Positions 16,906 through 24,592 of a DNA stretch of 27,139 bases are shown piece by piece (positions within the stretch are counted from its first letter, which is position 1; every line of letters begins with the position of its first letter). The stretch comes from Deinococcus sp. GTDB taxonomy: Bacteria > Deinococcota > Deinococci > Deinococcales > Deinococcaceae. The stretch is from the NCBI RefSeq assembly GCF_018260555.1, contig NZ_JAGLBB010000046.1:1-27139 (forward strand), in the 5' to 3' direction. A program made the position numbers and the translations under genes. The notes under the pieces were generated by a model that was not told the origin of the DNA, did not search any database, and saw nothing but the letters and a program-made list of their open reading frames with translations.

Positions 16906-17742
16906 TCACGCCCGCCCGGATGCGGGTCCGGGGGATGCGAGGCCAGCAAGACTGGGGCCAGCAAGTGTGGGGCCAGGACGTGTGGGGCCCAGTATCGCCG
17001 CCGACGGGCACAGGTCCGATAGGACGCAGATGTCGCAGCGGGGGTGGCGGGCCGTGCAGATCTCGCGCCCGTGCCGCACGCCCGCGACGTGCAAGGAGGC
17101 GCGGGCGGCCCAGGTGGGCGGCGTGACCGCGTCGAACCAGCGGACGACGCGCGCGGCCGTCCAGCCGTCCGGCACCCATTCCAGGCGGCGGGCCAGGCGG
17201 TCCAGGTTCCCCTCAACCGGCATGGCGGCGCGGCGCAGGTCAAACAGCAGCGTCAAGGAGGCCGTATGTCGGCCCACGCCGGGCAGGGCCTCCAGGCGGG
17301 CGCGGGCGGCGGCGTCCGCTTGGTCGCGCAGGCCCTCCAGGCTCAGCGGTCCGGTGTCGTCCAGCGCCTGTAGCAGCGCGTGAATATGGCGGGCCTTGCT
17401 GCGGTGCAGGCCGCCTCCCGCCGCTTTCAGGGTGCCCTCCAGGCCGTCCGGGCCGTCGAGCAGCGCGGCCTCCCAGCGCGGGTAGCGTTCACGCAGCGCC
17501 GCCCACTGCCGATCGGCGGCGGCGCGGGTGTTCTGCTGGCCCAGGATGGTGCGGATCAGGCCCGAGAGCAGCGTCTCCGGGCGGCCCGTGCGGGGGGCGG
17601 GGCCACCGGGCAGGTACTGCGCCTGCAGCCGGGCGCTGACCAGCGCGAACGTGTGCGGAACGCTCGGGGCTGGCACAGTGGAAGCTGACTGGGTGGGGGC
17701 GGGCGGCGCGGCGGGTGCAGCGGGCGGGCGGCGGGCGGGCAT
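16906..17742 (-). CDS. Endonuclease III-like HhH-GPD/[4Fe-4S] protein lacking the catalytic lysine
   Basis: The product is 278 aa. A Pro/Ala-rich N-terminus (1-30) precedes the helical HhH-GPD fold with LIRTILGQQNT and hairpin LPGVGRHTA (153-161). The [4Fe-4S] motif is complete: Cys229-x6-Cys236-x2-Cys239-x5-Cys245. Aligned by eye with E. coli endonuclease III, catalytic Lys120 (GVGRKTA) is His159 and Asp138 (18 residues later) is Glu177. So it is either a monofunctional glycosylase or an enzyme of altered chemistry. Deinococcus has several Nth paralogues, and this is a divergent one. After the cluster comes a PTLAG-like repeat tail (about 252-272). The start is supported by TAGCCT 6 nt upstream. 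It lies upstream of cysQ on the same strand. Confidence 0.85.
   Translation of the reverse strand: MPARRPPAAPAAPPAPTQSASTVPAPSVPHTFALVSARLQAQYLPGGPAPRTGRPETLLSGLIRTILGQQNTRAAADRQWAALRERYPRWEAALLDGPDGLEGTLKAAGGGLHRSKARHIHALLQALDDTGPLSLEGLRDQADAAARARLEALPGVGRHTASLTLLFDLRRAAMPVEGNLDRLARRLEWVPDGWTAARVVRWFDAVTPPTWAARASLHVAGVRHGREICTARHPRCDICVLSDLCPSAAILGPTRPGPTLAGPSLAGLASPGPASGRA
16941..16990. repeat. 15-bp tandem repeat in the 3' end of the Nth-like gene
   Basis: GGCCA or GGCCC starts units at 16941, 16956, 16971 and 16986, each 15 bp, with GGCCAGCAAGTGTGG as the middle unit. It encodes the PTRPG, PTLAG, PSLAG tail. It is unrelated in sequence to the repeat in the next gene. Confidence 0.8.
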
Positions 17743-17748
17743 TCGCGC

Positions 17749-17754
17749 AGGCTA
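17749..17754 (-). promoter_or_regulatory. -10 box of the Nth-like gene
   Basis: TAGCCT (minus strand) ends 6 nt before the ATG at 17742. Confidence 0.5.
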
Positions 17755-17831
17755 GCGGCGCGGCGGGCCCGCAACCGTGCGCGTGGGCGCGGTTGCGGCG
17801 GGGCGGGTGAGCGGCCGTCCCAGGGCCGCGC

Positions 17832-17852
17832 AAAAAGCCCCCGGATGGGGGC
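17832..17852 (-). terminator. Intrinsic terminator of the DedA gene
   Basis: On the minus strand, GCCCCC-ATCC-GGGGGC is a perfect 6-bp stem followed directly by TTTTT, 23 bp after the DedA stop. It is the clearest rho-independent terminator in the window. Confidence 0.85.
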
Positions 17853-17875
17853 AAGGGCGGTGGGAGGCGCGGGCG

Positions 17876-18463
17876 TCAGGCGCGGCGGGCCTGAACGACC
17901 TTGAAGATGATCGGAAGGACGCTGACCACGATCACGCCGCCCACGATGATCAGGATGTACCGGTCGAGGTTGGGGATCAGGCCGCCCAGATAGTAGCCCA
18001 GGGCGGGCACACTGACGCCCCACAGGACCGCGCCGACCAGGTTGTACAGGTTGAACAGGCCCAGCGGCATGCGGCTCACGCCGGCCATGGTGGGCACCAG
18101 GGTCCGCACGACCGGCACGAAGCGCGCCAGGATCACGGCCAGCCAGCCGTACTTCTGGAAGAACAGTTCAGAGCGGGTGATGTACTCGGGCTTGAAGAAC
18201 TTCGCGTTCGGCTGCGAGAAGATACTGCGCCCGAACCGGTGCCCGATCCCGTACCCGGCGACGCAGCCCAGCCCGGCCCCGACAATCACCGCGGCCATGA
18301 CGCCTCCCAGGTTCAGGTTACCGTTGGCGGCCAGCACCCCGGCGGCCAGCAGCAGGCTGTCCCCGGGCAGAAAAAAGCCAACCAGCAGCCCCGTTTCGGC
18401 AAAGATGATGGCCAGAATACCGAAGTACGAGGCGGAGAGGATCAGGGCGGTCAGATCGTGCAT
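17876..18463 (-). CDS. DedA-family membrane protein
   Basis: The product is 195 aa with hydrophobic segments at about residues 10-32, 45-70, 130-155 and 165-190. Family marks are FFLPGDSLLLAAG near the N-terminus and LARFVPVVRTLVPTMAGVSRM, which holds the conserved Arg and Pro of DedA/SNARE-associated proteins. Members act in polyprenyl-phosphate or phospholipid translocation and membrane homeostasis. The ATG at 18463 follows TAGCCT by 7 nt, and an intrinsic terminator follows the stop, so this is a single-gene transcript. Confidence 0.93.
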   Translation of the reverse strand: MHDLTALILSASYFGILAIIFAETGLLVGFFLPGDSLLLAAGVLAANGNLNLGGVMAAVIVGAGLGCVAGYGIGHRFGRSIFSQPNAKFFKPEYITRSELFFQKYGWLAVILARFVPVVRTLVPTMAGVSRMPLGLFNLYNLVGAVLWGVSVPALGYYLGGLIPNLDRYILIIVGGVIVVSVLPIIFKVVQARRA

Positions 18464-18470
18464 GGGGCAC

Positions 18471-18476
18471 AGGCTA
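18471..18476 (-). promoter_or_regulatory. -10 box of the DedA gene
   Basis: TAGCCT (minus strand) ends 7 nt before the ATG at 18463. Confidence 0.55.
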
Positions 18477-18539
18477 CCCCGCGCCGCCGCGTGGGCGAGT
18501 CATCCGCCCGGATGAGGCGCGGTCATGCGGGTAAGCGGC

Positions 18540-19124
18540 TCAGCGGGCGCGCAGGGTGGCGGTGTTGCCGGCGGCGTCCGTGACAGCAATGTCGGCCCAC
18601 ACGCCGGTCGTTTCGGCGTAGAAATCCACGCTGTTGCCAGGGGTGATGTTCAGGCGGTTGCCGTCCACCAGAATCTGCGTCACGCGGTTGTTGTCGGTGG
18701 CGGTGCCCGAGACGCGCACCACGCCGCCGCTGCGCTCGAAGCGGGTGATCTTCAGGGTGGGTTTCACCGGGTCCACGCTGACCGGCAGGACCAGCGTGCC
18801 CTGGTTGCCGGCGGCGTCGCGGGCGGTGATGGTGTACTTGCCGGTGGGCGTGCTGAGCATCGTCTGAAACTCGAAGCGCGCGAGTTTGTCGCTGCCCGGC
18901 TGGATGGGAATCGGCTTGCCGTCCACGGCGATCTGCGTGACGCCCACGTTGTCCAGCACGTACCCCTGAATCAGGAAACTCTGCTTGCGGCTGGCGCTGC
19001 CGTCACTGGTGACGCTGATGTGCGGCGCGAAGGTGTCGGTCGTGCGGGAGCATCCCGGGAGCACGGCGGCCAGTGTCAGGAGCAGCGTGGACGCGGCGGC
19101 GCGGGAAAACGGACGGCAAACCAT
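18540..19124 (-). CDS. Lipoprotein with two tandem Ig-like domains
   Basis: The product is 194 aa from ATG 19124. The signal peptide (ASTLLLTLAAVLPGC) ends in a lipobox with Cys25 as the lipidation site. The mature protein contains two copies of one motif: DNVGVTQIAVDGKPIPIQPG (first domain) and DNNRVTQILVDGNRLNITPG (second). Each copy is followed by a strand-rich segment ending YTITARDAAGNQGTL and ADIAVTDAAGNTATL. This matches the bacterial Ig-like, glucodextranase-B-type repeat of surface proteins. It is probably anchored in the outer layer of the envelope. A near-consensus TATACT 6 nt upstream sets the start; the long in-frame upstream extension is not used. Binding target unknown. Confidence 0.85.
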   Translation of the reverse strand: MVCRPFSRAAASTLLLTLAAVLPGCSRTTDTFAPHISVTSDGSASRKQSFLIQGYVLDNVGVTQIAVDGKPIPIQPGSDKLARFEFQTMLSTPTGKYTITARDAAGNQGTLVLPVSVDPVKPTLKITRFERSGGVVRVSGTATDNNRVTQILVDGNRLNITPGNSVDFYAETTGVWADIAVTDAAGNTATLRAR

Positions 19125-19130
19125 GCCGGA

Positions 19131-19136
19131 AGTATA
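19131..19136 (-). promoter_or_regulatory. -10 box of the lipoprotein gene
   Basis: TATACT (minus strand), close to consensus, ends 6 nt before the ATG at 19124. Confidence 0.65.
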
Positions 19137-19412
19137 GAGCACGGGTCCGGAAGCTCTCGCCTTCACAACCGGGCAGAGCGGGTGGAGCTTGCCGAGCAGC
19201 ACGGACCGGAGCCGCAGCGGGCCAGGTTCCGGGCGTGGAGTGGGCAACCGGGATTTCTTCCGGATCGCTTGTGAACCCCTCGGCACTTCATGGCAGGAGC
19301 CTGCCTCCAGAGGGACGCCTGTATGGTCTTGGCTATTGCAGCCTCCCTCCCGCGGACCGGTTGCTGCCCCTGGACCGTGAGCGGGCATGACCGGGCGCTG
19401 CCAGGGGGCGTC

Positions 19413-19418
19413 TAGAAT
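19413..19418 (+). promoter_or_regulatory. -10 box of hisZ-hisG
   Basis: TAGAAT ends 7 nt before GTG 19426 and is the reason for choosing that start over the earlier in-frame ATG at 19387. Confidence 0.6.
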
Positions 19419-19425
19419 GCCGGGC

Positions 19426-20604
19426 GTGAGTTCGTCCGCTGCCCGTCCGTCTATTCGTCCGTCCGCCCGTGCCGGGTTCATTCCTGAAGGCACGCGCGAC
19501 GTGCTGCCGCCCGAGTGGTCGCAGCGCGAGGCCCTGCGCGCGCGCCTGAGGACGTGCTTCAGCGCGTGGGGGTACCGGGGGGTAGAGGTCCCGGCGCTGG
19601 AGTTCGCCAGCGCGGACCATCCGCAGGACGCACTGGCCTTCAAACTGATCGATTCGGGCGGGGAGGTGCTGTCGCTGCGCAGCGAGTTCACGACGGCGGT
19701 TGGCCGGCTGGTGCGCTCGCGGTTCCCTCAGGGGCCGTTCCCGCTGCGCCTTCAGTACGGGGGGCGGCTGTGGCTGCGCGCCATGACCAGCGAACTGGGC
19801 CGCCTGCGTGAATTCAACCAGATGGGCGTGGAACTGATCGGCGTGCAGACCGCGCAGTCCGACGCGGAACTGCTGCACCTCGCGGCGGCGGCGCTGGAAA
19901 CGGCGGGCGTGCAGGCGCAACTGGAAGTCGGATACCCGGGTTTCGTGGACGCCGTGCTGGAGGACGCGGGCCTGAGCGGCGAGGCGCGCGCCGCCGTGCA
20001 CGACGCCATTGACCGCAAGAGCGGCCCGGACGTGGATCTGCTGGCCGCGCAGCATGGCCTGAGCGACACGGTGCGTGGCACGCTGCACGCCGTCACGGAC
20101 CTGTACGGCGGCCCAGAGGTGCTAGACGCCGCGCAGGCGCTCGCGCCGGGCCTGCGGGCGCAGGAGGCGGTGGCGCACATGCGGCGGGTGGCGGCGCTGT
20201 ACGGCGGGCCGCTGCTGTTCGACCTGGGCGTCAGCCGCCGCTACGGGTACTACACGGGCCTGACCTTCCGGGCGTACTCGGCGGGCCTGAACCAGCCGGT
20301 GCTGGGCGGCGGCCGCTACGACCTGCACGGCGGACTGCCCGGCGCGGGCTTCGCGGTGGGGCTGGAGCGGCTGATGCAGGCGCTCGCACCGGTCCTGCCG
20401 CCCGAACCGGAGGTGGTGCTGGCCCTGGATCTCGCCTCGGCGCGGGCGGCGCGGGCACAGGGATTGCACGCGGAACTCGCCTGGACGGACGACGCGGCCC
20501 AGCTGCGGGCCTTCAGCGCGGCGCGGGGCATTCGCCGTTGGGTAAGTGATTCGCCCTCTGGCCCGAGCTTCACCGACCTGAACAGCGCGCAGGTGACGCC
20601 ATGA
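19426..20604 (+). CDS. hisZ: ATP phosphoribosyltransferase regulatory subunit HisZ
   Basis: The product is 392 aa and resembles class II histidyl-tRNA synthetase without its anticodon domain. It has EGTRDVLPPEW near the N-terminus, LRSEFTTAVGRLVRSR and RLQYGGRLWLRA around motif 2, and YGYYTGLTFRAY plus LGGGRYD and AVGLERLMQAL toward the end. HisZ lacks aminoacylation activity and forms a hetero-octamer with short-form HisG, which it activates and makes sensitive to histidine. The GTG at 19426 is chosen from the -10 box. The stop overlaps the hisG ATG by 4 bp, and the next gene is short HisG, which confirms HisZ rather than HisS. Confidence 0.93.
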   Translation: MSSSAARPSIRPSARAGFIPEGTRDVLPPEWSQREALRARLRTCFSAWGYRGVEVPALEFASADHPQDALAFKLIDSGGEVLSLRSEFTTAVGRLVRSRFPQGPFPLRLQYGGRLWLRAMTSELGRLREFNQMGVELIGVQTAQSDAELLHLAAAALETAGVQAQLEVGYPGFVDAVLEDAGLSGEARAAVHDAIDRKSGPDVDLLAAQHGLSDTVRGTLHAVTDLYGGPEVLDAAQALAPGLRAQEAVAHMRRVAALYGGPLLFDLGVSRRYGYYTGLTFRAYSAGLNQPVLGGGRYDLHGGLPGAGFAVGLERLMQALAPVLPPEPEVVLALDLASARAARAQGLHAELAWTDDAAQLRAFSAARGIRRWVSDSPSGPSFTDLNSAQVTP

Positions 20605-21236
20605 CCCCGGCTCCCGTGCGCAGTCCCGACCACCTGACGCTGGCGCTGCCCAAGGGCCGCATCCTGGAGGACGCCATCGCGCTGCTTTCACAGGCGGGCC
20701 TGCCGCTCAGCATGCCGGAAAAATCCCGCGCGCTGCGCCACGAGTTCCCGGGCGTGACCATCCTCGAACTGCGCAACCAGGACGTACCGACCTACGTGGA
20801 CCTGGGCGTGGCCGACGCCGGAATCGTGGGCAAGGACGTACTGACCGAGTCGGGCCGCACCGTGTACGAGCCGGTAGACCTGCGCTTTGCCGCGTGCCGC
20901 CTGTCCCTGATCCGCGAGGTCGGCGCGACCGGCGAGATCACCCGTGTAGGCACCAAGTACCCCCGCGCGGCCCGCGCGTACCTGCACTCGCGGTGCATCA
21001 CGGCCGAGACCGTGAAACTCAGCGGGAACATCGAACTCGCCTGCCTGACCGGACTGGCCGACGCCGTCGTGGACCTGGTGCAGACCGGCGGCACCCTGAG
21101 CGCCAACAACCTTCAGGAAATCGAGGTGCTGTTCCACTCGACAGCGCGCCTGATCGTGAACCGCGCCGCCCTGAAAGTCCGCGCCGCGCGCCTGCGCCCC
21201 CTGATCGAGAACCTGCGCGCCCTCACCGCGCCCTAA
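20601..21236 (+). CDS. hisG: ATP phosphoribosyltransferase, short form HisG
   Basis: The product is 211 aa, the HisZ-dependent short form without the C-terminal ACT-like domain. Motifs are LPKGRILEDAIALL, DVPTYVDLGVADAGIVGKDVL, RVGTKYPRAARAYL, and the PRPP loop LADAVVDLVQTGGTLSANNL. It catalyses the first step of histidine synthesis, joining ATP and PRPP. The ATG at 20601 overlaps the hisZ stop (ATGA). No other his gene is in the window, so the pathway genes are dispersed. A 7-bp hairpin overlaps its stop codon. Confidence 0.96.
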   Translation: MTPAPVRSPDHLTLALPKGRILEDAIALLSQAGLPLSMPEKSRALRHEFPGVTILELRNQDVPTYVDLGVADAGIVGKDVLTESGRTVYEPVDLRFAACRLSLIREVGATGEITRVGTKYPRAARAYLHSRCITAETVKLSGNIELACLTGLADAVVDLVQTGGTLSANNLQEIEVLFHSTARLIVNRAALKVRAARLRPLIENLRALTAP

Positions 21237-21248
21237 GCCGCAGGGCGC
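21228..21248 (+). terminator. Hairpin at the end of hisG
   Basis: GCGCCCT-N7-AGGGCGC is a perfect 7-bp stem overlapping the hisG TAA. There is no T-tract, so it is a possible terminator or mRNA-end stabiliser only. Confidence 0.4.
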
Positions 21249-21261
21249 AAGCACCAGGGAG

Positions 21262-21396
21262 TGATACGGACTGCGGTTGTTGGGTTCATAACCCTACCAA
21301 CGCGCTGAGTTGCCAACGCCGGGCACGGAACCTGCTTCGCTCCCCCTCGCTCCGCTTGAACGGTCGTTGAACACCGTTCAAGCGGAATCCGTCTTA
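21262..21396. repeat. Inverted-repeat element 3
   Basis: This 135-bp element begins TGATACGGAC (21262) and ends CGGAATCCGTCTTA (21383-21396), an imperfect terminal inverted repeat of the same family as elements 1 and 2. Inside it are a GGGTT-CAT-AACCC hairpin (near 21281-21293) and a perfect 12-bp stem, CGCTTGAACGGT with ACCGTTCAAGCG, around an 8-nt loop (about 21352-21383). The interior sequence differs from elements 1 and 2. Its right end supplies the TAA stop (21396-21394) of the PatB gene, and it fills the space between the convergent hisG and patB genes. Confidence 0.75.
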
Positions 21397-22599
21397 CATC
21401 GCGCGGTTCAGGGCGGCCGCCATGCGGTCCAGGGCCTCGGTCAGCAGTGTGCGGCTGGTGGCGAAATTCAGGCGGATAAAGCCCTGGTACTGGGACTTGT
21501 GACTGTCGTGCGCGAAGACGGGGCCGTCGTGCACGGCGACCCTGGCCTCCTGTAACAGGAATGCCTGGATGTCGGCGGCGCGCGGGTGGGCGCGCAGGTC
21601 CAGCCACGCGAGGTACGTGGCCTGCGCCTCGTGGAATTTCACCCACGGCAGGTGCTGGCGCAGGTAGTCGCTCAGGAAGTCGCGGTTGCCGCGCAGGTAC
21701 GCCACGGTGTCGGCCAGCCAGGGGCCGCCGTCACGCAGCGCGGCCTGCCACATGGTGATGCTCAGGGCGCTCTCGTGGCCCATCAGGCCCCCGGCGGCCC
21801 GGCGGACGCGGGACAGGAGCGCGGCGTTGTGGCTGACCATCACGCCGATGCCCAGCCCGGCGGTGTTGAAGGCCTTGCAGGGACCAGTCAGGGTGATGGT
21901 GCGGCTCTGCACGCGCGGGTCGGCGGCGAAACTCTCGAAGGCTTCGCCGTAGCGCAGGTCGGCGTGCAGTTCGTCGCTCATGACGAACAGGTCGCGGGCC
22001 AGCACCAGGTCGCGCAGTTTCCCCAGTTCCTGCGCGTTCCACACGCGCCCCGTGGGGTTGTGCGGGTGGCACAGCAGCAGCAGGCGCGACCCGCGTGAGG
22101 CGGCGTCCAGGGCGGACCAGTTGATCTCGTATCCGCTGTCGCCGTCCCGCAGGGGCACGCCGGACACGCGGCGGTCCTGATCGGTGATCGCCAGGTGGAA
22201 GGGGTGGTACACGGGCGTCATGGTGACCACGGGCTCGCCGGGAGTGCTCAGGGCGTGCACGGCGGCGTAGATGCCGGGCACCACGCCGGGCAGGAAGGTC
22301 ATGTGCTCTGCGCCCAGACCGCTCAGGCCGTAGCGGGCCAGGGACTGGCTCAGCTGCGCTTGCAGGATGGGATCGCCCATGAGTTGCGGGTAGCCCAGGC
22401 TGCGGTCCAGGCGGGCGCGCAGGGCGTCCATGATGGGCGGCGCGATCCCGAAGTCCATGTCTGCGACCCACATGGGAATCACGTCCGGGTCGAAGGCCGT
22501 CCATTTCAGGGAGTCCGGGTGTCGCAGGGCGGCGGTGTCCAGCGTGTCGCGGTCAGCGGTGTGCAGCGTGTCGGCGGGCCTGGATCCAGCGTCGGTCAT
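21394..22599 (-). CDS. PatB/MalY-type aminotransferase-like C-S lyase
   Basis: The product is 401 aa, fold I PLP enzyme. VIPMWVADMDFGIAPPI is the family's N-terminal signature. HPHNPTGRVW holds the PLP-contacting Asn181, MSDELHADL has Asp209, and the Schiff-base Lys242 is in TGPCKAFNTAGLGIG. FIRLNFA near the end carries the carboxylate-binding Arg. PatB/MalY enzymes cleave C-S bonds of cystathionine or cysteine conjugates; some act only as aminotransferases. TATGCT 7 nt before the ATG at 22599 sets the start. It is divergent from mtnN, another sulfur-metabolism gene. The C-terminus ends in repeat element 3. Confidence 0.9.
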   Translation of the reverse strand: MTDAGSRPADTLHTADRDTLDTAALRHPDSLKWTAFDPDVIPMWVADMDFGIAPPIMDALRARLDRSLGYPQLMGDPILQAQLSQSLARYGLSGLGAEHMTFLPGVVPGIYAAVHALSTPGEPVVTMTPVYHPFHLAITDQDRRVSGVPLRDGDSGYEINWSALDAASRGSRLLLLCHPHNPTGRVWNAQELGKLRDLVLARDLFVMSDELHADLRYGEAFESFAADPRVQSRTITLTGPCKAFNTAGLGIGVMVSHNAALLSRVRRAAGGLMGHESALSITMWQAALRDGGPWLADTVAYLRGNRDFLSDYLRQHLPWVKFHEAQATYLAWLDLRAHPRAADIQAFLLQEARVAVHDGPVFAHDSHKSQYQGFIRLNFATSRTLLTEALDRMAAALNRAM

Positions 22600-22606
22600 G
22601 TGCCCG

Positions 22607-22612
22607 AGCATA
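22607..22612 (-). promoter_or_regulatory. -10 box of the PatB-like gene
   Basis: TATGCT (minus strand) ends 7 nt before the ATG at 22599. Confidence 0.6.
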
Positions 22613-22651
22613 CGCGGGCCGGGCGTGAGTTTGCGCCGGGCGGCGTTCATG

Positions 22652-22689
22652 CCCGGCCCGCGGCGTACACCCCGGCACGCGGCGTACAC
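22652..22689. repeat. 19-bp tandem direct repeat in the mtnN promoter
   Basis: CCCGGCCCGCGGCGTACAC (22652-22670) is followed at once by a copy differing in one base (22671-22689). The second copy contains most of the mtnN -10 box, and the first holds a matching TACACC. Confidence 0.8.
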
Positions 22690-22690
22690 T
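22685..22690 (+). promoter_or_regulatory. -10 box of mtnN
   Basis: TACACT ends 7 nt before the ATG at 22698. A GAGGA just before the ATG could also serve as a very close ribosome binding site. Confidence 0.6.
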
Positions 22691-22697
22691 CTGAGGA

Positions 22698-23396
<699 letters not shown>

Positions 23397-23404
23397 ACGG
23401 GCCG

Positions 23405-23860
23405 GTGACCCCGCCACTCCCCTCGCCCCCACCCCCGTCGCCTACCTCCCCGGCCCCCGCGTCCCTGACCGCCCGCCTGAACGCCCCGGCCCGCTTCCTG
23501 CTGGGCCTGGGCGTCCTGATGGCCTTCGCAGCGCTGGGGCAGGCGCTGGTGGGCGCGCTGCACCTGCCGCTGCCGGGATCCGTGGTGGGCATGGCGCTGC
23601 TGTGGGCGGCGCTGGGGACCGGACTGGTGCGCCTGCACTGGATCGGGGACGCTGCCGACGGCCTGCTGGGCATTCTGGGCCTGCTGTTCGTGCCGACCAC
23701 CGTGGGGTTCCTGCAATTCCTGGGGGCCGGGGCCGCGTGGGGCGTGTGGCTGCTGATCATGACAGCCGGGCTGCTGCTGGGCGCCGGGGCGGCCGGACTG
23801 CTCGCCTCGCGCCTGCTGCGGCCGGAAGGCAGCCCGGATCACCCGGAGGGGCGGCCGTGA
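23405..23860 (+). CDS. lrgA: LrgA/CidA-family holin-like membrane protein
   Basis: The product is 151 aa from GTG 23405. A long Pro-rich cytoplasmic N-terminus (PPLPSPPPPSPTSPAPAS) precedes four membrane segments. Family marks are LGQALVGALHLPLPGSVVGMALLWAAL and LFVPTTVGFLQFLGAGAAW. LrgA/CidA proteins form small pores with LrgB partners and were described as regulators of murein hydrolase activity or as metabolite (pyruvate) transporters. It begins 8 bp after mtnN and overlaps lrgB by 4 bp (GTGA). The frame is open upstream inside mtnN, but that part is a shadow. Confidence 0.9.
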   Translation: MTPPLPSPPPPSPTSPAPASLTARLNAPARFLLGLGVLMAFAALGQALVGALHLPLPGSVVGMALLWAALGTGLVRLHWIGDAADGLLGILGLLFVPTTVGFLQFLGAGAAWGVWLLIMTAGLLLGAGAAGLLASRLLRPEGSPDHPEGRP

Positions 23861-24513
23861 TCTGGCTGACCGTCACGCTCCTGGCCTTCGCGGGCGGCGT
23901 GCTGGCGCAACTGCGGGTGCGCTCCCCGCTGGCGAACCCCACCCTGATCGGCACGTTGATCGTCGCCGCGCTGCTGCTGCTCACGCGCGCGTCCTACGGC
24001 ACGTACCTGCGGGACGTGCAGCCCCTGACCACCCTGCTCGCCCCGGCGGTCGTGGCGCTGGCCGTGCCGCTGTACCGCCTGCGCGCCCTGCTGGCCCGGC
24101 AGTGGCGCGCCCTGCTGCTGGGCGGCCTGAGCGGCACAGTGATCGCCGTGGCCGCCGACGCCGGACTGGCCCAGGTGCTGCGCGTGAGCCCCGAGGCCGC
24201 GCGCGCCCTGTTGACCGCGCCCGCCACCAGCCCCGTCGCGCTGCAACTCGCGCCGTTCACGCACGCGCCGCCCGCCCTGGCCGCCACCCTGGCCGTCCTG
24301 TCCGGATTGATCGGCGCGCTGATCCTGCCGCCCGCCCTGAGCGCCCTGGGGGTCACGCATCCGCTGGCGCGTGGCATCGCCATCGGGGCCGTCGCGCACG
24401 GTGTCGGCACCGCCCGCGCCCGCGAGGAAGGCGAGCTCACGGGGGCCGCGAGTTCCATCGGCATGGGACTGGCTGCGCTGAGCGTCACGCTGCTGGTCGC
24501 GCTGCTGGCGTGA
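23857..24513 (+). CDS. lrgB: LrgB-family membrane protein
   Basis: The product is 218 aa, very hydrophobic, with about six segments. The LrgB signatures are AVVALAVPLYRLRALL, the modified PATSPVALQLA (usually PKSVTTPIA), and the C-terminal GAVAHGVGTARAREEGELTGAASSIGMGLA. It is the constant partner of LrgA/CidA. The GTG at 23857 overlaps the lrgA stop and has GGAGGGG a few nt upstream. The degenerate KSVT motif may mean altered transport function. Confidence 0.9.
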   Translation: MIWLTVTLLAFAGGVLAQLRVRSPLANPTLIGTLIVAALLLLTRASYGTYLRDVQPLTTLLAPAVVALAVPLYRLRALLARQWRALLLGGLSGTVIAVAADAGLAQVLRVSPEAARALLTAPATSPVALQLAPFTHAPPALAATLAVLSGLIGALILPPALSALGVTHPLARGIAIGAVAHGVGTARAREEGELTGAASSIGMGLAALSVTLLVALLA

Positions 24514-24556
24514 AGGGGCGCGGAAGGTCGGTCGTGGAAACCGGGCCCCGCCTCCC

Positions 24557-24585
24557 TTGACCTCGGGCCGCGCAGCCGGGATGCT
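24557..24585 (+). promoter_or_regulatory. Promoter of the TetR gene
   Basis: TTGACC (24557-24562), a 17-bp spacer, and GATGCT (24580-24585) end 7 nt before the ATG at 24593. It is the only start in the window with a good -35 as well as a -10 box. Confidence 0.55.
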
Positions 24586-24592
24586 GGGCGGC

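Larger units (their letters stand above)
19125..19425. other. Divergent intergenic region, lipoprotein gene / hisZ
   Basis: Holds the two divergent -10 boxes at its edges. In the middle is a tight inverted repeat, GGCAGG-AG-CCTGCC (19292-19305), a possible operator. I found no T-box, attenuator leader peptide or other RNA motif. The short frames open here have no start signals. Confidence 0.4.

Noticed and set aside
19125..19425. Possible T-box or his attenuator upstream of hisZ
   Set aside because: No T-box sequence, terminator/antiterminator pair or His-rich leader peptide is visible, and the -10 box places the transcript start at the GTG.
19387..19425. ATG at 19387 as the hisZ start
   Set aside because: It lies upstream of the TAGAAT promoter box; the in-frame GTG at 19426 has the standard leaderless spacing.
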